Below are positions 51,712 through 59,456 of a DNA stretch of 64,000 nucleotides, piece after piece (position 1 is the first letter of the stretch; each line of letters opens with the position of its first letter). The translations under genes were made by a program, and so were the position numbers. The stretch is from Amycolatopsis sp. GM8 (GTDB lineage Bacteria; Actinomycetota; Actinomycetes; Mycobacteriales; Pseudonocardiaceae), in contig NZ_JAJKFK010000006.1 of the NCBI RefSeq assembly GCF_021653975.1, positions 415,789-479,788 on the forward strand, in the 5' to 3' direction. The notes under the pieces were generated by a model. It was not told the origin of the DNA, searched no databases, and saw only the letters and a program-made list of their open reading frames with translations.

Positions 51712-52605
51712 GTGGCCAGCGCAGACGATCTGCAGCGTCCCAGCGGCCGCGGATCGCGAACCGCTGTGCTGCCGTCGGTCGCGGACCAGGTGCGCGACCA
51801 GCTCAGTGAGCTGCGCGGCGCGGAGCTCAAGGTCGCGCGCGTACTACTCGCGGAGTACCCGGGCGCGGGCCTGGAGGCCGCCACGGAGCTCGCGGCCAAG
51901 GCGGGTGTGAGCGCTCCGACGGTGCTGCGCTTCGCGGCGCGGATCGGCTACCCCAGCTACCCCTTGCTGCAGCAGGCGATCATCCGCGAGGTGCAGGAGC
52001 AGCTGGGATCCCCGCTACGACAGCTCTCGCGCCCGGCCCAGGCCCCGGCAGGCGAAGACGTCGTCGCCGCGGCCAGTGCCGCATTGAGCGCGATCGTCGG
52101 CACGACCCTGGACCGGTTGCCGCGCGCCGAGCTGGACCGGGCCGTCGAACTCATCGTCGACCCGAGACTGTCCGTGCACACGATCGGCGGACGGTTCAGC
52201 CGCACTATGGCCACCTATCTGGCCACCCACCTGGTGCTGCTCCGGCAGAAGGTCAGCCAGTTCCCCGAAGCCGAGCTCGAACGCAAGGCCGCGCGCGTCG
52301 ATCTCGGCCGCCGCGATGTCCTTGTGGTGTTCGATTTCCGGCGCTACGACGCCGATATCGTCGAGATCGCGCGAGACGCCAGTGCCCGCGGCGCGCAGGT
52401 CATCCTGTTCACCGACACCTGGATGTCACCGGCCGCCGATGTCGCCAAGGTCGTCCTGCCGGCCCAGGTCGAGGTCACCAGCCCCTTCGACTCACTGGTC
52501 GCGGCGACCGCGCTCGTCGAGCTGCTCGTGGAGGCCGTGGTGGAACGCCTCGGCAACCGCGTTCCGCAGCGCCTGTCCGACATCGAGTCCGTCGACGAGC
52601 CGTGA
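51712..52605 (+). CDS. MurR/RpiR family transcriptional regulator (297 aa)
   Basis: The helix-turn-helix (about residues 22-95) has RGAELKVARVLLAEYPGAG and AAKAGVSAPTVLRFAARIG; the SIS domain (about 130-275) has HTIGGRFSRTMATYLATH and VLVVFDFRRYDADIVEIA. It is a close paralogue of the regulator at 36227-37132 in both halves. It stands between glutaryl-CoA dehydrogenase and lysine 6-aminotransferase, with a matching operator-like site on each side, and is the likely local regulator of the lysine genes. The GTG follows a G-rich ribosome site (GGGGGGAGGGGG). Confidence 0.86.
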   Translation: MASADDLQRPSGRGSRTAVLPSVADQVRDQLSELRGAELKVARVLLAEYPGAGLEAATELAAKAGVSAPTVLRFAARIGYPSYPLLQQAIIREVQEQLGSPLRQLSRPAQAPAGEDVVAAASAALSAIVGTTLDRLPRAELDRAVELIVDPRLSVHTIGGRFSRTMATYLATHLVLLRQKVSQFPEAELERKAARVDLGRRDVLVVFDFRRYDADIVEIARDASARGAQVILFTDTWMSPAADVAKVVLPAQVEVTSPFDSLVAATALVELLVEAVVERLGNRVPQRLSDIESVDEP

Positions 52606-52620
52606 GCGCGCCCGCCACCC

Positions 52621-52636
52621 TGTAGTTGAAGTTACG
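52621..52636. promoter_or_regulatory. Operator-like site upstream of the lysine aminotransferase
   Basis: TGTAGTTGAAGTTACG shares its arms with the site at 51633-51648. A possible -10 TATGTT lies at 52663-52668, and the aminotransferase ATG is at 52709, so the site lies upstream of or over the promoter. Confidence 0.58.
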
Positions 52637-52708
52637 GCTGGACCGATGTGCGGTCAGCTTGTTATGTTTGCATCAGCTTCGAAAGCGGATTCTCGACAGG
52701 AGAAGCGA

Positions 52709-54028
52709 ATGCGAACTCTCAATGCTGCCGATATCGCACCCGCGGATGTGCGCGCGACCATCGCGACCCACATGCTCGCCGACGGGTACGACCTCGTTCT
52801 CGATCTCGAAGCGTCCCACGGGTCGACCCTCGTCGACGCGCGCGACGGTCGCGAGTATCTCGACCTCTTCACGTTCTTCGCCTCCTCGGCGCTTGGTATG
52901 AACCACCCGTCGCTGGTCTCGGCCGAGGCCCGGCGTGAGCTGGCCGCTGCCGCGGTGAACAAGCCGTCGAATTCCGATCTCTACACGGTGCCGATGGCCC
53001 GGTTCGTCGAGACTTTTGCCCGTGTGCTCGGTGATCCGGCGTTGCCGCACTTGTTCTTCGTCGACGGCGGCGCGCTCGCGGTGGAGAACGCCCTCAAGGT
53101 GGCGTTCGACTGGAAATCGCGGTGGAACGAGGAACACGGCCTCGACCCGGCGCTCGGCGCGAAGGTGCTGCATCTCGAGCACGCGTTCCACGGCCGGAGC
53201 GGCTACACGATGACCCTGACCAATACCGACCCGATCAAGGTGGCCCGGTTCCCGAAGTTCGACTGGCCGCGGATCCCGTCGCCGTCGATCAACGGCAATG
53301 CCGACGTCGCCGCCGCCGAGCGGGTTTCCCTTGCCGCCGCACGGGAAGCGTTCGAGGCGTCCCCGCACGACATCGCCTGTTTCATCGCCGAGCCGATCCA
53401 GGGTGAGGGCGGCGACAACCATTTCCGTCCGGAGTTCCTGCAAGCGATGCAGGCCCTGTGTCACGAATTCGACGCGCTGTTCGTCATGGACGAGGTGCAG
53501 ACGGGTGTCGGCATGACCGGGACCGCCTGGGCCTACCAGCAAATGGGTATTCAGCCTGACGTCGTGGCCTTCGGCAAGAAGGCGCAGGTGTGCGGTGTCA
53601 TGGCCGGCGGGCGTGTCGACGAGGTCGCGGACAACGTTTTCCACGTGTCGTCCCGCATCAATTCGACGTGGGGCGGCAACCTGACCGACATGGTTCGCGC
53701 GCGGCGCATTCTTGAGGTCATCGAGGCCGAGGGCCTGATCGCACGAGCCGCGACGCTCGGCGAGAACCTGCTACTGGAGCTCCGCGAATTGGCGCGGCGC
53801 CATTCCGTGATCACCGAGCCCCGCGGGCGCGGCCTCATGTGCGCCATCACGCTGCCCATCGCCGAACTCCGGGACGAGATCGTCCGCCGGATGCGCGACG
53901 ACGAGAACACCCTGGTTCTTGCCTGCGGCGCCAGCAGTCTGCGCTTGCGGCCCGCCCTGACCGTCACCGAGGATGAACTACGCCGGGGGATCGCCGCCCT
54001 CGACCGTGTGGTGACGTCACTGGTGTAG
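52709..54028 (+). CDS. lat: L-lysine 6-aminotransferase (439 aa)
   Basis: This class III PLP enzyme moves the epsilon-amino group of lysine to 2-oxoglutarate, giving aminoadipate semialdehyde. TFFASSALGMNHPS, NKPSNSDLYTVPMARFVETF, FMDEVQTG, FGKKAQVCGVMAG with K290 as the likely Schiff-base lysine, and INSTWGGNLTDMVRARRI are the special motifs of this subgroup, also seen in the mycobacterial Rv3290c protein. AGGAG precedes the ATG. It has its own operator-like site and provides a second entry to the same aldehyde dehydrogenase step as the lysine-6-dehydrogenase-like gene. In beta-lactam producers it starts aminoadipate supply, but no such genes are here. Confidence 0.92.
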   Translation: MRTLNAADIAPADVRATIATHMLADGYDLVLDLEASHGSTLVDARDGREYLDLFTFFASSALGMNHPSLVSAEARRELAAAAVNKPSNSDLYTVPMARFVETFARVLGDPALPHLFFVDGGALAVENALKVAFDWKSRWNEEHGLDPALGAKVLHLEHAFHGRSGYTMTLTNTDPIKVARFPKFDWPRIPSPSINGNADVAAAERVSLAAAREAFEASPHDIACFIAEPIQGEGGDNHFRPEFLQAMQALCHEFDALFVMDEVQTGVGMTGTAWAYQQMGIQPDVVAFGKKAQVCGVMAGGRVDEVADNVFHVSSRINSTWGGNLTDMVRARRILEVIEAEGLIARAATLGENLLLELRELARRHSVITEPRGRGLMCAITLPIAELRDEIVRRMRDDENTLVLACGASSLRLRPALTVTEDELRRGIAALDRVVTSLV

Positions 54029-54153
54029 TTGCGAGTCTTAATCTGGTGAGGTTCTTGGCTGGTGGCGCCACGCCTTGTCCGCATGCAGTTTCGTCAGCCC
54101 GCTGCGGCGCGGCCCGCGTCGAGAGCCGCAGATGCCCCGACCCCAAGCGAATG

Positions 54154-54175
54154 CCCCGCGAACACGATCGCGGGG
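54154..54175. terminator. GC-rich hairpin between convergent genes
   Basis: CCCCGCGA (54154-54161) pairs perfectly with TCGCGGGG (54168-54175) around a 6-nt loop, without a T run. It lies in the 178-nt gap between the stops of the lysine aminotransferase and the convergent aminotransferase, where no gene is evident. Confidence 0.5.
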
Positions 54176-54206
54176 AACACCACGTGGGGGTGAGTGCACG
54201 CCCCGC

Positions 54207-55511
54207 TCACCAGCCTTGAAAACGGCTCACTGTTTCGTCGGAAACCGCGCCCATCTCGACATCCGTCAGGGCCTGCGCGAGCAGTGCCAATGCTTGGTCG
54301 ACTTCGGCCGGGGAGATGATGAGCGGCGGCGTCATTTCCAGGATGTCCGCGTCCGGTCCCACCGGGTACAGCACCAAGCCGAGTTCCCAGGCCCGGTAGC
54401 AGACTTTCGCCGCGGTGGAGCTTGGCGAGTTGCGCCCGTCGCAGGTTGTGCCCAGTTGCATACCGAGCGACAGCCCGCGACCTCGGATGTCTTCAATGGC
54501 GGGATGCTCGCTTTTCAGCTGGGTGAGGCCGGCCCTGAGCTGGGCGCCTCGTGCCGCGGCTTCGGCCGGCAGGTTTTCGTCGATGACCGTCCGGAGAACG
54601 GCATGGGCGGCGGCCGCGGTGACGGGGTTGCCCGCGGTACCCAGCATGGTGAACGCCTCGGCGGTATCGAAGACGTGCGCCGGACCCACGACCGCCGACA
54701 CCGGCAGGCCACCGCCCAGCGATTTCCCGAAGGTCACGACGTCCGGGGTGATGCCATCGTGTTCGAAGGCGTGCAGCGTACCCGTCCTGCCGAGACCTAC
54801 CTTGACCTCATCGCAAATGAGGAGCACACCGGCTGACGACAGTCGCTTGTGGACATCCGCCAGAAAGCCGGGTGGGGGCACGATGACACCCCCGTCGGAC
54901 ATCAGCGGTTCGCAGATCAACGCGGCGATGTTCTCGCCTTGCTGGTCGAGCAAGGTGTCCAGTTGGTCGAGAGCCGCTCGCGCCGTCTCGGCCGCCGACG
55001 GACCGCTCGGGTAGGGCAGCAGCGACAAGTCACTGTCGGGGTGACCGCCCGCATCCACGATGAGCCCGGAGAACTGGCTGGATCCCGCGAGACCTCCGTG
55101 GTATGAGCCGTGAAAGGCGATCACCCCGGACCGGCCCGTGCTGTGCCGGATCGTGCGGACGGCGGCCTCGTTGGCATCGGAACCGCTGTGCCCCAGGTAA
55201 ACGCGGCGCTCACCGGTGCCGGGTGTACAGGCCAGCAACGCCTCGGCGAGCTGCACGGCTTCGACATTGCACGTCGACACCAGGCCGACCCCGGCCATCT
55301 GTGACATCGCCCGCGCGACCGCGGCTTGGATCGCCGGATGGCCGTAACCCAGTGACGCGATGGCCCACGAGGCGGACAGATCGAGGAGTCTGCGCCCGCC
55401 TTCTTCGACGAGCCAGCAACCCTCGCCGGCGACAACGGTGAGCGGGAAAAAACGCAGCCGTTGCGTAGCCGCCAGCACGGCTTGCTCGCGTTCGTACAGC
55501 GGCGACACCAT
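54207..55511 (-). CDS. Class III PLP-dependent aminotransferase (434 aa)
   Basis: The fold is that of omega-amino acid/GABA aminotransferases: SASWAIASLGYGHPAIQAAV, GHSGSDANEAAVR for PLP phosphate, LLICDEVKVGLGRTG and VTFGKSLGGGLP with the Schiff-base lysine. The substrate is not clear; it differs clearly from the lysine enzyme. GAGGAG lies just before the ATG at 55511, and the frame extension upstream has no homology. A RidA-like gene lies 32 nt upstream on the same strand, a pairing that usually deals with reactive enamine/imine products of PLP enzymes. Confidence 0.85.
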   Translation of the reverse strand: MVSPLYEREQAVLAATQRLRFFPLTVVAGEGCWLVEEGGRRLLDLSASWAIASLGYGHPAIQAAVARAMSQMAGVGLVSTCNVEAVQLAEALLACTPGTGERRVYLGHSGSDANEAAVRTIRHSTGRSGVIAFHGSYHGGLAGSSQFSGLIVDAGGHPDSDLSLLPYPSGPSAAETARAALDQLDTLLDQQGENIAALICEPLMSDGGVIVPPPGFLADVHKRLSSAGVLLICDEVKVGLGRTGTLHAFEHDGITPDVVTFGKSLGGGLPVSAVVGPAHVFDTAEAFTMLGTAGNPVTAAAAHAVLRTVIDENLPAEAAARGAQLRAGLTQLKSEHPAIEDIRGRGLSLGMQLGTTCDGRNSPSSTAAKVCYRAWELGLVLYPVGPDADILEMTPPLIISPAEVDQALALLAQALTDVEMGAVSDETVSRFQGW

Positions 55512-55543
55512 CAACTCCTCAGATCGGCACAATAGCGCGGTTT

Positions 55544-55936
55544 TCAGGCCCCGAGAGCGAGAATCGCGTTGATTTCCACGAGCTGGCCCGGGAAGGCGAG
55601 CGCGGCCACTCCGCAGATCGTGCTGGCCGGCCGGTGTTCTCCGTAGTAAGCGGCGTGCAGTGCGGAAAAGTCGTTGAACCAGACCGGCAGGTCGACGACC
55701 ACCGTGAAGTCCTGCACGATGTGCTGCCTTCCCGCGCCGTAATGCGCCAAAACGCGGTCGATATTCGCGAAGGTGCGCTCGACCTGATCGGCGAAGCTGC
55801 CCTCGACGAAATTCCCGTCGTCGTCCCACGCCAGCTGGCCCGACACGTAAACAGTGTCACCCACTCGGCGACTTTGACAATATCCGTAGGCACTTTCGGC
55901 CTCGAAACCGAAAGTGTGTGCACTGGCGTCGGTCAT
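55544..55936 (-). CDS. RidA/YjgF family protein (130 aa)
   Basis: The small trimeric Rid fold is evident: YCQSRRVGDTVYVSGQLAWD near the start, FADQVERTFANIDRVLAHYG, and the C-terminal PGQLVEINAILA. RidA enzymes hydrolyse 2-aminoacrylate and related imines using an arginine shortly before the VEI motif; here that region reads VAALAFPGQLVEI and the arginine seems to be missing, so the protein may belong to a Rid subfamily without imine deaminase activity. GGAGAG precedes the ATG at 55936. It is the first gene of a pair with the aminotransferase. Confidence 0.82.
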   Translation of the reverse strand: MTDASAHTFGFEAESAYGYCQSRRVGDTVYVSGQLAWDDDGNFVEGSFADQVERTFANIDRVLAHYGAGRQHIVQDFTVVVDLPVWFNDFSALHAAYYGEHRPASTICGVAALAFPGQLVEINAILALGA

Positions 55937-56007
55937 TACTCTCTCCTGAAGTTGTCGCGAGCCTAGACCATGGACTGTTTTGTACGCTACACTATTCCGG
56001 TCCAACA

Positions 56008-56021
56008 CGTTAGATGTAACG
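56008..56021. promoter_or_regulatory. Candidate operator in the RidA/aminotransferase divergent gap
   Basis: CGTTA-GATG-TAACG is a perfect 5+4+5 inverted repeat in the 120-nt gap between the RidA gene and the divergent aminotransferase, 36 nt before the latter's start. A further TAACG follows within 10 nt. Confidence 0.45.
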
Positions 56022-56056
56022 ATAACGTCATCAGTCGTCCGACCCCGGGGTGCCCT

Positions 56057-57361
56057 ATGACCGTTCCTGTCAGCTCGTCACCGGCCACGACCTGGGATCG
56101 CGCGCGGCGCGTGATGCCGGGCGGCGCGTCGTCCGGTCATCGCGTCGGCTGGGACCAGGTTTTCGTCAGATCCTCCGGTGCCCATCTGTGGGACGAAACC
56201 GGCCGCGAGTATCTCGACTTCCTGTGCGCCTGGGGACCCATCGTCTTGGGGCACTCGGATCGCAGGGTGAACGAAGCGGTACTCGCGGCGACCAATACCT
56301 GCGACCTCACCGGGGTGGGTCCGCAACTGGGCGAGGTCCAGCTCGCCGAAACGGTGTGCTCGTTGCTGCCGTCCGCGCAGAAGGTGGCTTTCTGCACGTC
56401 CGGGACCGACGCGGCGATGCACGCCGCGCACGTTGCCCGGGCCTTGACCGGCCGGCGGAAGCTGCTCAAGTTCCACGGCTCCTACCACGGCTGGAGCGAT
56501 CATCTGGCGGTCGGCTGCGCCCGCAACGGCGTCACCGCCGACACCCCGCTCGGCAGCCCGAACGGGGGCGGGCTGCACCCGCAGATGCTCGCGGACATCG
56601 TCGTCGTGGAATGGAATGATTTCGCCGGCCTCGAAGCCGCTTTCGCCGAGCATGGTGACAGCTTGGCCGCAGTGTTCGCCGAAGGTTACATTCACAGCTT
56701 CGGCTGCGTGCCGGCGGCGCCGGGATTCCTCGAACGGATTCGCGCGCTGTGCGATCGTCAGGGAACCGTCTTCGTCATGGATGAGGTCAAGACGGGATTC
56801 CGGTCCGCATTGGGTGGTTATCAATCGATCTGCGGCGTGACGCCCGATTTGACGATCTTCGGGAAATCCATTGCCAATGGTTACTCCCTGGCCGGTATGG
56901 CGGGAAGCGACGAGGCAATGCGGTACGTCGGCGCTTACGATACGCAGCACGCAACGGTGGATGGCACCTACAACGCCTCGCCGTACGCGATCGCGGCGGC
57001 CAACAAGACGCTGGAGATCATGCGGACCGAGGACGTCGTCAACCGGCTGTACGCGCTCGGGGACCGGCTGCGATCGAAGATCCAAGCCGCGATCGACGAC
57101 ACGGGTGCCCAGGCGGTGGTCACCGGCCTCGGGTCGCAATGGGCCGTGTACTTCACCGACGAGGCGCCGCGGAACTTCCGGCAGGCATTGCGTTCCGACA
57201 CTCGCAGGTATTCGGCCTACCAATCGACCCTGCTGGCCGGTGGGGTCCTTGAGACTGTGGCCACCGCATCGGATCGACGCCTGTGTGCGGCGACGACGGA
57301 GGAGGACATCGATCGCGTCGCGGAGGTGTACCACGCCGCGATGGCCGCGACGGTGTCCTGA
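56057..57361 (+). CDS. Glutamate-1-semialdehyde aminomutase-like class III aminotransferase (434 aa)
   Basis: The RARRVMPGGASSGHR start, FCTSGTDAAMHAAH, VFVMDEVKTGFR and LTIFGKSIANGYSLAG with the PLP lysine give the GSA-type branch of class III aminotransferases. Compared with the enzyme at 2079-3380 it is a distant paralogue. It lacks haem pathway neighbours and is divergent from an aminotransferase/RidA pair, so a role in catabolism of a beta- or gamma-amino acid is likelier. The ATG at 56057 starts just before the conserved region. It converges with a LysR gene 33 nt away. Confidence 0.83.
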   Translation: MTVPVSSSPATTWDRARRVMPGGASSGHRVGWDQVFVRSSGAHLWDETGREYLDFLCAWGPIVLGHSDRRVNEAVLAATNTCDLTGVGPQLGEVQLAETVCSLLPSAQKVAFCTSGTDAAMHAAHVARALTGRRKLLKFHGSYHGWSDHLAVGCARNGVTADTPLGSPNGGGLHPQMLADIVVVEWNDFAGLEAAFAEHGDSLAAVFAEGYIHSFGCVPAAPGFLERIRALCDRQGTVFVMDEVKTGFRSALGGYQSICGVTPDLTIFGKSIANGYSLAGMAGSDEAMRYVGAYDTQHATVDGTYNASPYAIAAANKTLEIMRTEDVVNRLYALGDRLRSKIQAAIDDTGAQAVVTGLGSQWAVYFTDEAPRNFRQALRSDTRRYSAYQSTLLAGGVLETVATASDRRLCAATTEEDIDRVAEVYHAAMAATVS

Positions 57362-57394
57362 TGTGGTGGCCCCTGAGTGGCCTTCCGGTAAGGG

Positions 57395-58318
57395 CTACCG
57401 GTCGAGTAGCCGGACGCCGCGGCGATCGCGGGCGAACGTCTCCGCGGACTTCCGCATTGCGGTCTCGAAGACGTCGACGAGTTCGTCCGGTGTGGACGGA
57501 GCCGATGCCACCAGTACCTCGCGAGCGGCCGGTGTACCGCTCAGGAGTGCCGCTGACAGGCCGCGTTGTGGCTGGTACGCCATCGCCGGGATCAGGGCGG
57601 TGCCCAGCCCGCTGGCGACCAGCCCCTGGATCACCGCGTAGTTGTTGCTGCGGTAGCTCACCATCGGGTCGAACCCGGCCGCGCGGCAGAGCTGGCGCAG
57701 CGTCGCGGCGCCCGAGGTGTCTTCCCTGGTCGAAATCCAGGTCGCCTCCAGTAGGCTGGTCAGCTCGACCGGTTCGCACGGTTCGGTGTGGGCCCGGATC
57801 AGCAGCAGGTCCTCGACCAGCAGCGGACGGAGCCTGATGGTCCGCGGCCAGCGCGACGCCACGCCCCGGTACCGGTAGAGCAGTGCCACGTCGATCTCGC
57901 GACGTTCCAGCATGGGCACCAGGGACGCCGGTTCGTCCTCGTCGAGATGAACGTCCAGCCGCGGGCTCACTCGCCGCAGCCGGGTGAGCCCGGCCGGAAG
58001 CAACTGTTCGCTCGCGGTCGGGAAACTGCCGATGCGAAGCCGGCCGAGGCGACCTGTTGTGATCCGCTCGATGTCGTCCGCCAAACCCTGGAGGGCGCCG
58101 AGCGCGCCGGCCGAGCGGTTCACGATCTCGACCGCCGCTGGCGTCGGGCGGACGCTGTGAGCGTCCCGTTCGAACAGGGTGACCTTCAGCTGGCGCTCCA
58201 GGGCGGACATCTGTTGCGACACCGCGGAACCGGTGTAGCCGAGCTGGCGAGCGGCATCGGCGAACGAGCCGAACCGCAGCACGGTCGTCAAGGTCTGGAG
58301 GTGGACCGGGTTCAGCAT
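57395..58318 (-). CDS. LysR family transcriptional regulator (307 aa)
   Basis: HLQTLTTVLRFGSFADAA and GYTGSAVSQQMSALERQL form the N-terminal helix-turn-helix; GRLRIGSFPTASEQLLPAGL starts the effector domain and GLVASGLGTALIP is a typical late segment. AGGAG lies 5 nt before the ATG. It is 8 nt after the Lrp gene, so both regulators are one transcript. The target could be the adjacent aminotransferase or the peptide importer. Confidence 0.86.
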   Translation of the reverse strand: MLNPVHLQTLTTVLRFGSFADAARQLGYTGSAVSQQMSALERQLKVTLFERDAHSVRPTPAAVEIVNRSAGALGALQGLADDIERITTGRLGRLRIGSFPTASEQLLPAGLTRLRRVSPRLDVHLDEDEPASLVPMLERREIDVALLYRYRGVASRWPRTIRLRPLLVEDLLLIRAHTEPCEPVELTSLLEATWISTREDTSGAATLRQLCRAAGFDPMVSYRSNNYAVIQGLVASGLGTALIPAMAYQPQRGLSAALLSGTPAAREVLVASAPSTPDELVDVFETAMRKSAETFARDRRGVRLLDR

Positions 58319-58326
58319 GAACGCTC

Positions 58327-59388
58327 CTAGCCGAGGTGCCAAGGATTGATGGTGACGGCGCCCGTGCTGGCGCCGTGGGCATTGAGCAGGCGTCCGTAGA
58401 GTTTGTACTGCCGCAGCACGATCCGCCGGTCGAGTATCCGCACGGCGGGGAATCTGGTGAGGATCCGGGTGGCGATCTCGTGGCTGTCTTCGGCCGAATG
58501 AAGTCCGACCGAGACCGTGAGATTGGCGGTCCCGGAGACGCCGACGCAGGTGCGGGTTTCCCGCCAGGTGGCCAGTTTGGCGCCGATGGCGTCGACGTCG
58601 TGGTCGGGGACGCTGAGGTAGAAGATCGCGCCGGAATGCCAGCCGGCTCGCCCGCGGGCGAGGTCACAGCGGATGGTCATGTAGCCGGCGTTGATGAGCC
58701 GGGTGATGCGGCGTTGCACGGTGCGCGGACTGAGATCGAGGTCCCGGGCCAGGGTCGTGACCTCGGCGCGGCCGTCGTGGCTCAGCAGCGTGAAAAGGGT
58801 TTTGTCGGTCTGGTCGAAAGGGCGGTGGGACTCGGGTTCGGCATGAGTGTCCACAATGGCCGCCGCGTCGTCCCGGGCGAGGGCTTGCAGGCGCCACTGC
58901 AGCGCGGTGGCGAACGCGCTCGTGGCCAGCTGGGTTCGCACGGACCGGATACCCGGGGCGACCGGAAGTTCTTGGAGCAGATAGGTCGACAGGGCCGCGG
59001 CGGTGGGAGACCAGATGAGTGCGCGGAGATTGTGCGAGCCGGTGACGTGTTCGAGCGTCATGATGTGGGGCTGTTGCTGCAGCCAGGCAATGGCTTCCTG
59101 GGCGCGACCGGGTTCGCAGTCGAGTTCGAGGAACCCCAGGCGAATGATCTCCAGCAGCCGCGGCCCGAGTGCGGCGGTGGTCCAGGCGAGACCGGCGTCC
59201 TGCAGGTGCTGCCAGCGGCGCGCCACAGTGGTCGCGCTGACGCCGAGGACGGTGCTCAGCCGGGACCAGCTGGCGCGCGGATTGATCTGGATCGCGTTGA
59301 TCAGCGCGAGGTCGGCCTCGCTGAGGAGCTGGTCGTCGCTGCTGCCGGTTTCCTGCAACCTGATGCCCTTCATGCTTGAATCGTGCAT
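58327..59388 (-). CDS. Lrp/AsnC family regulator with two HTH/RAM units (353 aa)
   Basis: Two AsnC-type helix-turn-helix domains can be seen: the first near residues 25-70 (LALINAIQINPRASWSRLSTVLG, then SATTVARRWQHLQDAG) and the second near 190-240 (KTLFTLLSHDGRAEVTTLARDLD, then SPRTVQRRITRLINAG), each followed by a ligand-sensing region. This double layout occurs in actinomycetes. Such proteins respond to amino acids. The start may be the ATG at 59388 or 59373; neither has a clear ribosome site. It is divergent from the CapA-peptide importer operon by 68 nt and is its most likely regulator. Confidence 0.83.
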   Translation of the reverse strand: MHDSSMKGIRLQETGSSDDQLLSEADLALINAIQINPRASWSRLSTVLGVSATTVARRWQHLQDAGLAWTTAALGPRLLEIIRLGFLELDCEPGRAQEAIAWLQQQPHIMTLEHVTGSHNLRALIWSPTAAALSTYLLQELPVAPGIRSVRTQLATSAFATALQWRLQALARDDAAAIVDTHAEPESHRPFDQTDKTLFTLLSHDGRAEVTTLARDLDLSPRTVQRRITRLINAGYMTIRCDLARGRAGWHSGAIFYLSVPDHDVDAIGAKLATWRETRTCVGVSGTANLTVSVGLHSAEDSHEIATRILTRFPAVRILDRRIVLRQYKLYGRLLNAHGASTGAVTINPWHLG

Positions 59389-59456
59389 CTTCGGCCAGAG
59401 TAATACACCGACCCAATACTGGCGGGAACAAAATCTCGCCGGCGGAAAGGCCGAAT

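Noticed and set aside
52709-54028. Beta-lactam biosynthesis locus signalled by the lysine 6-aminotransferase
   Set aside because: No pcbAB, pcbC or cephamycin-type genes are present; the neighbours are lysine degradation genes.
2079-57361. Haem biosynthesis hemL for the two GSA-like aminotransferases
   Set aside because: No other haem gene is near and both lie among catabolic genes; they are more likely catabolic class III aminotransferases.
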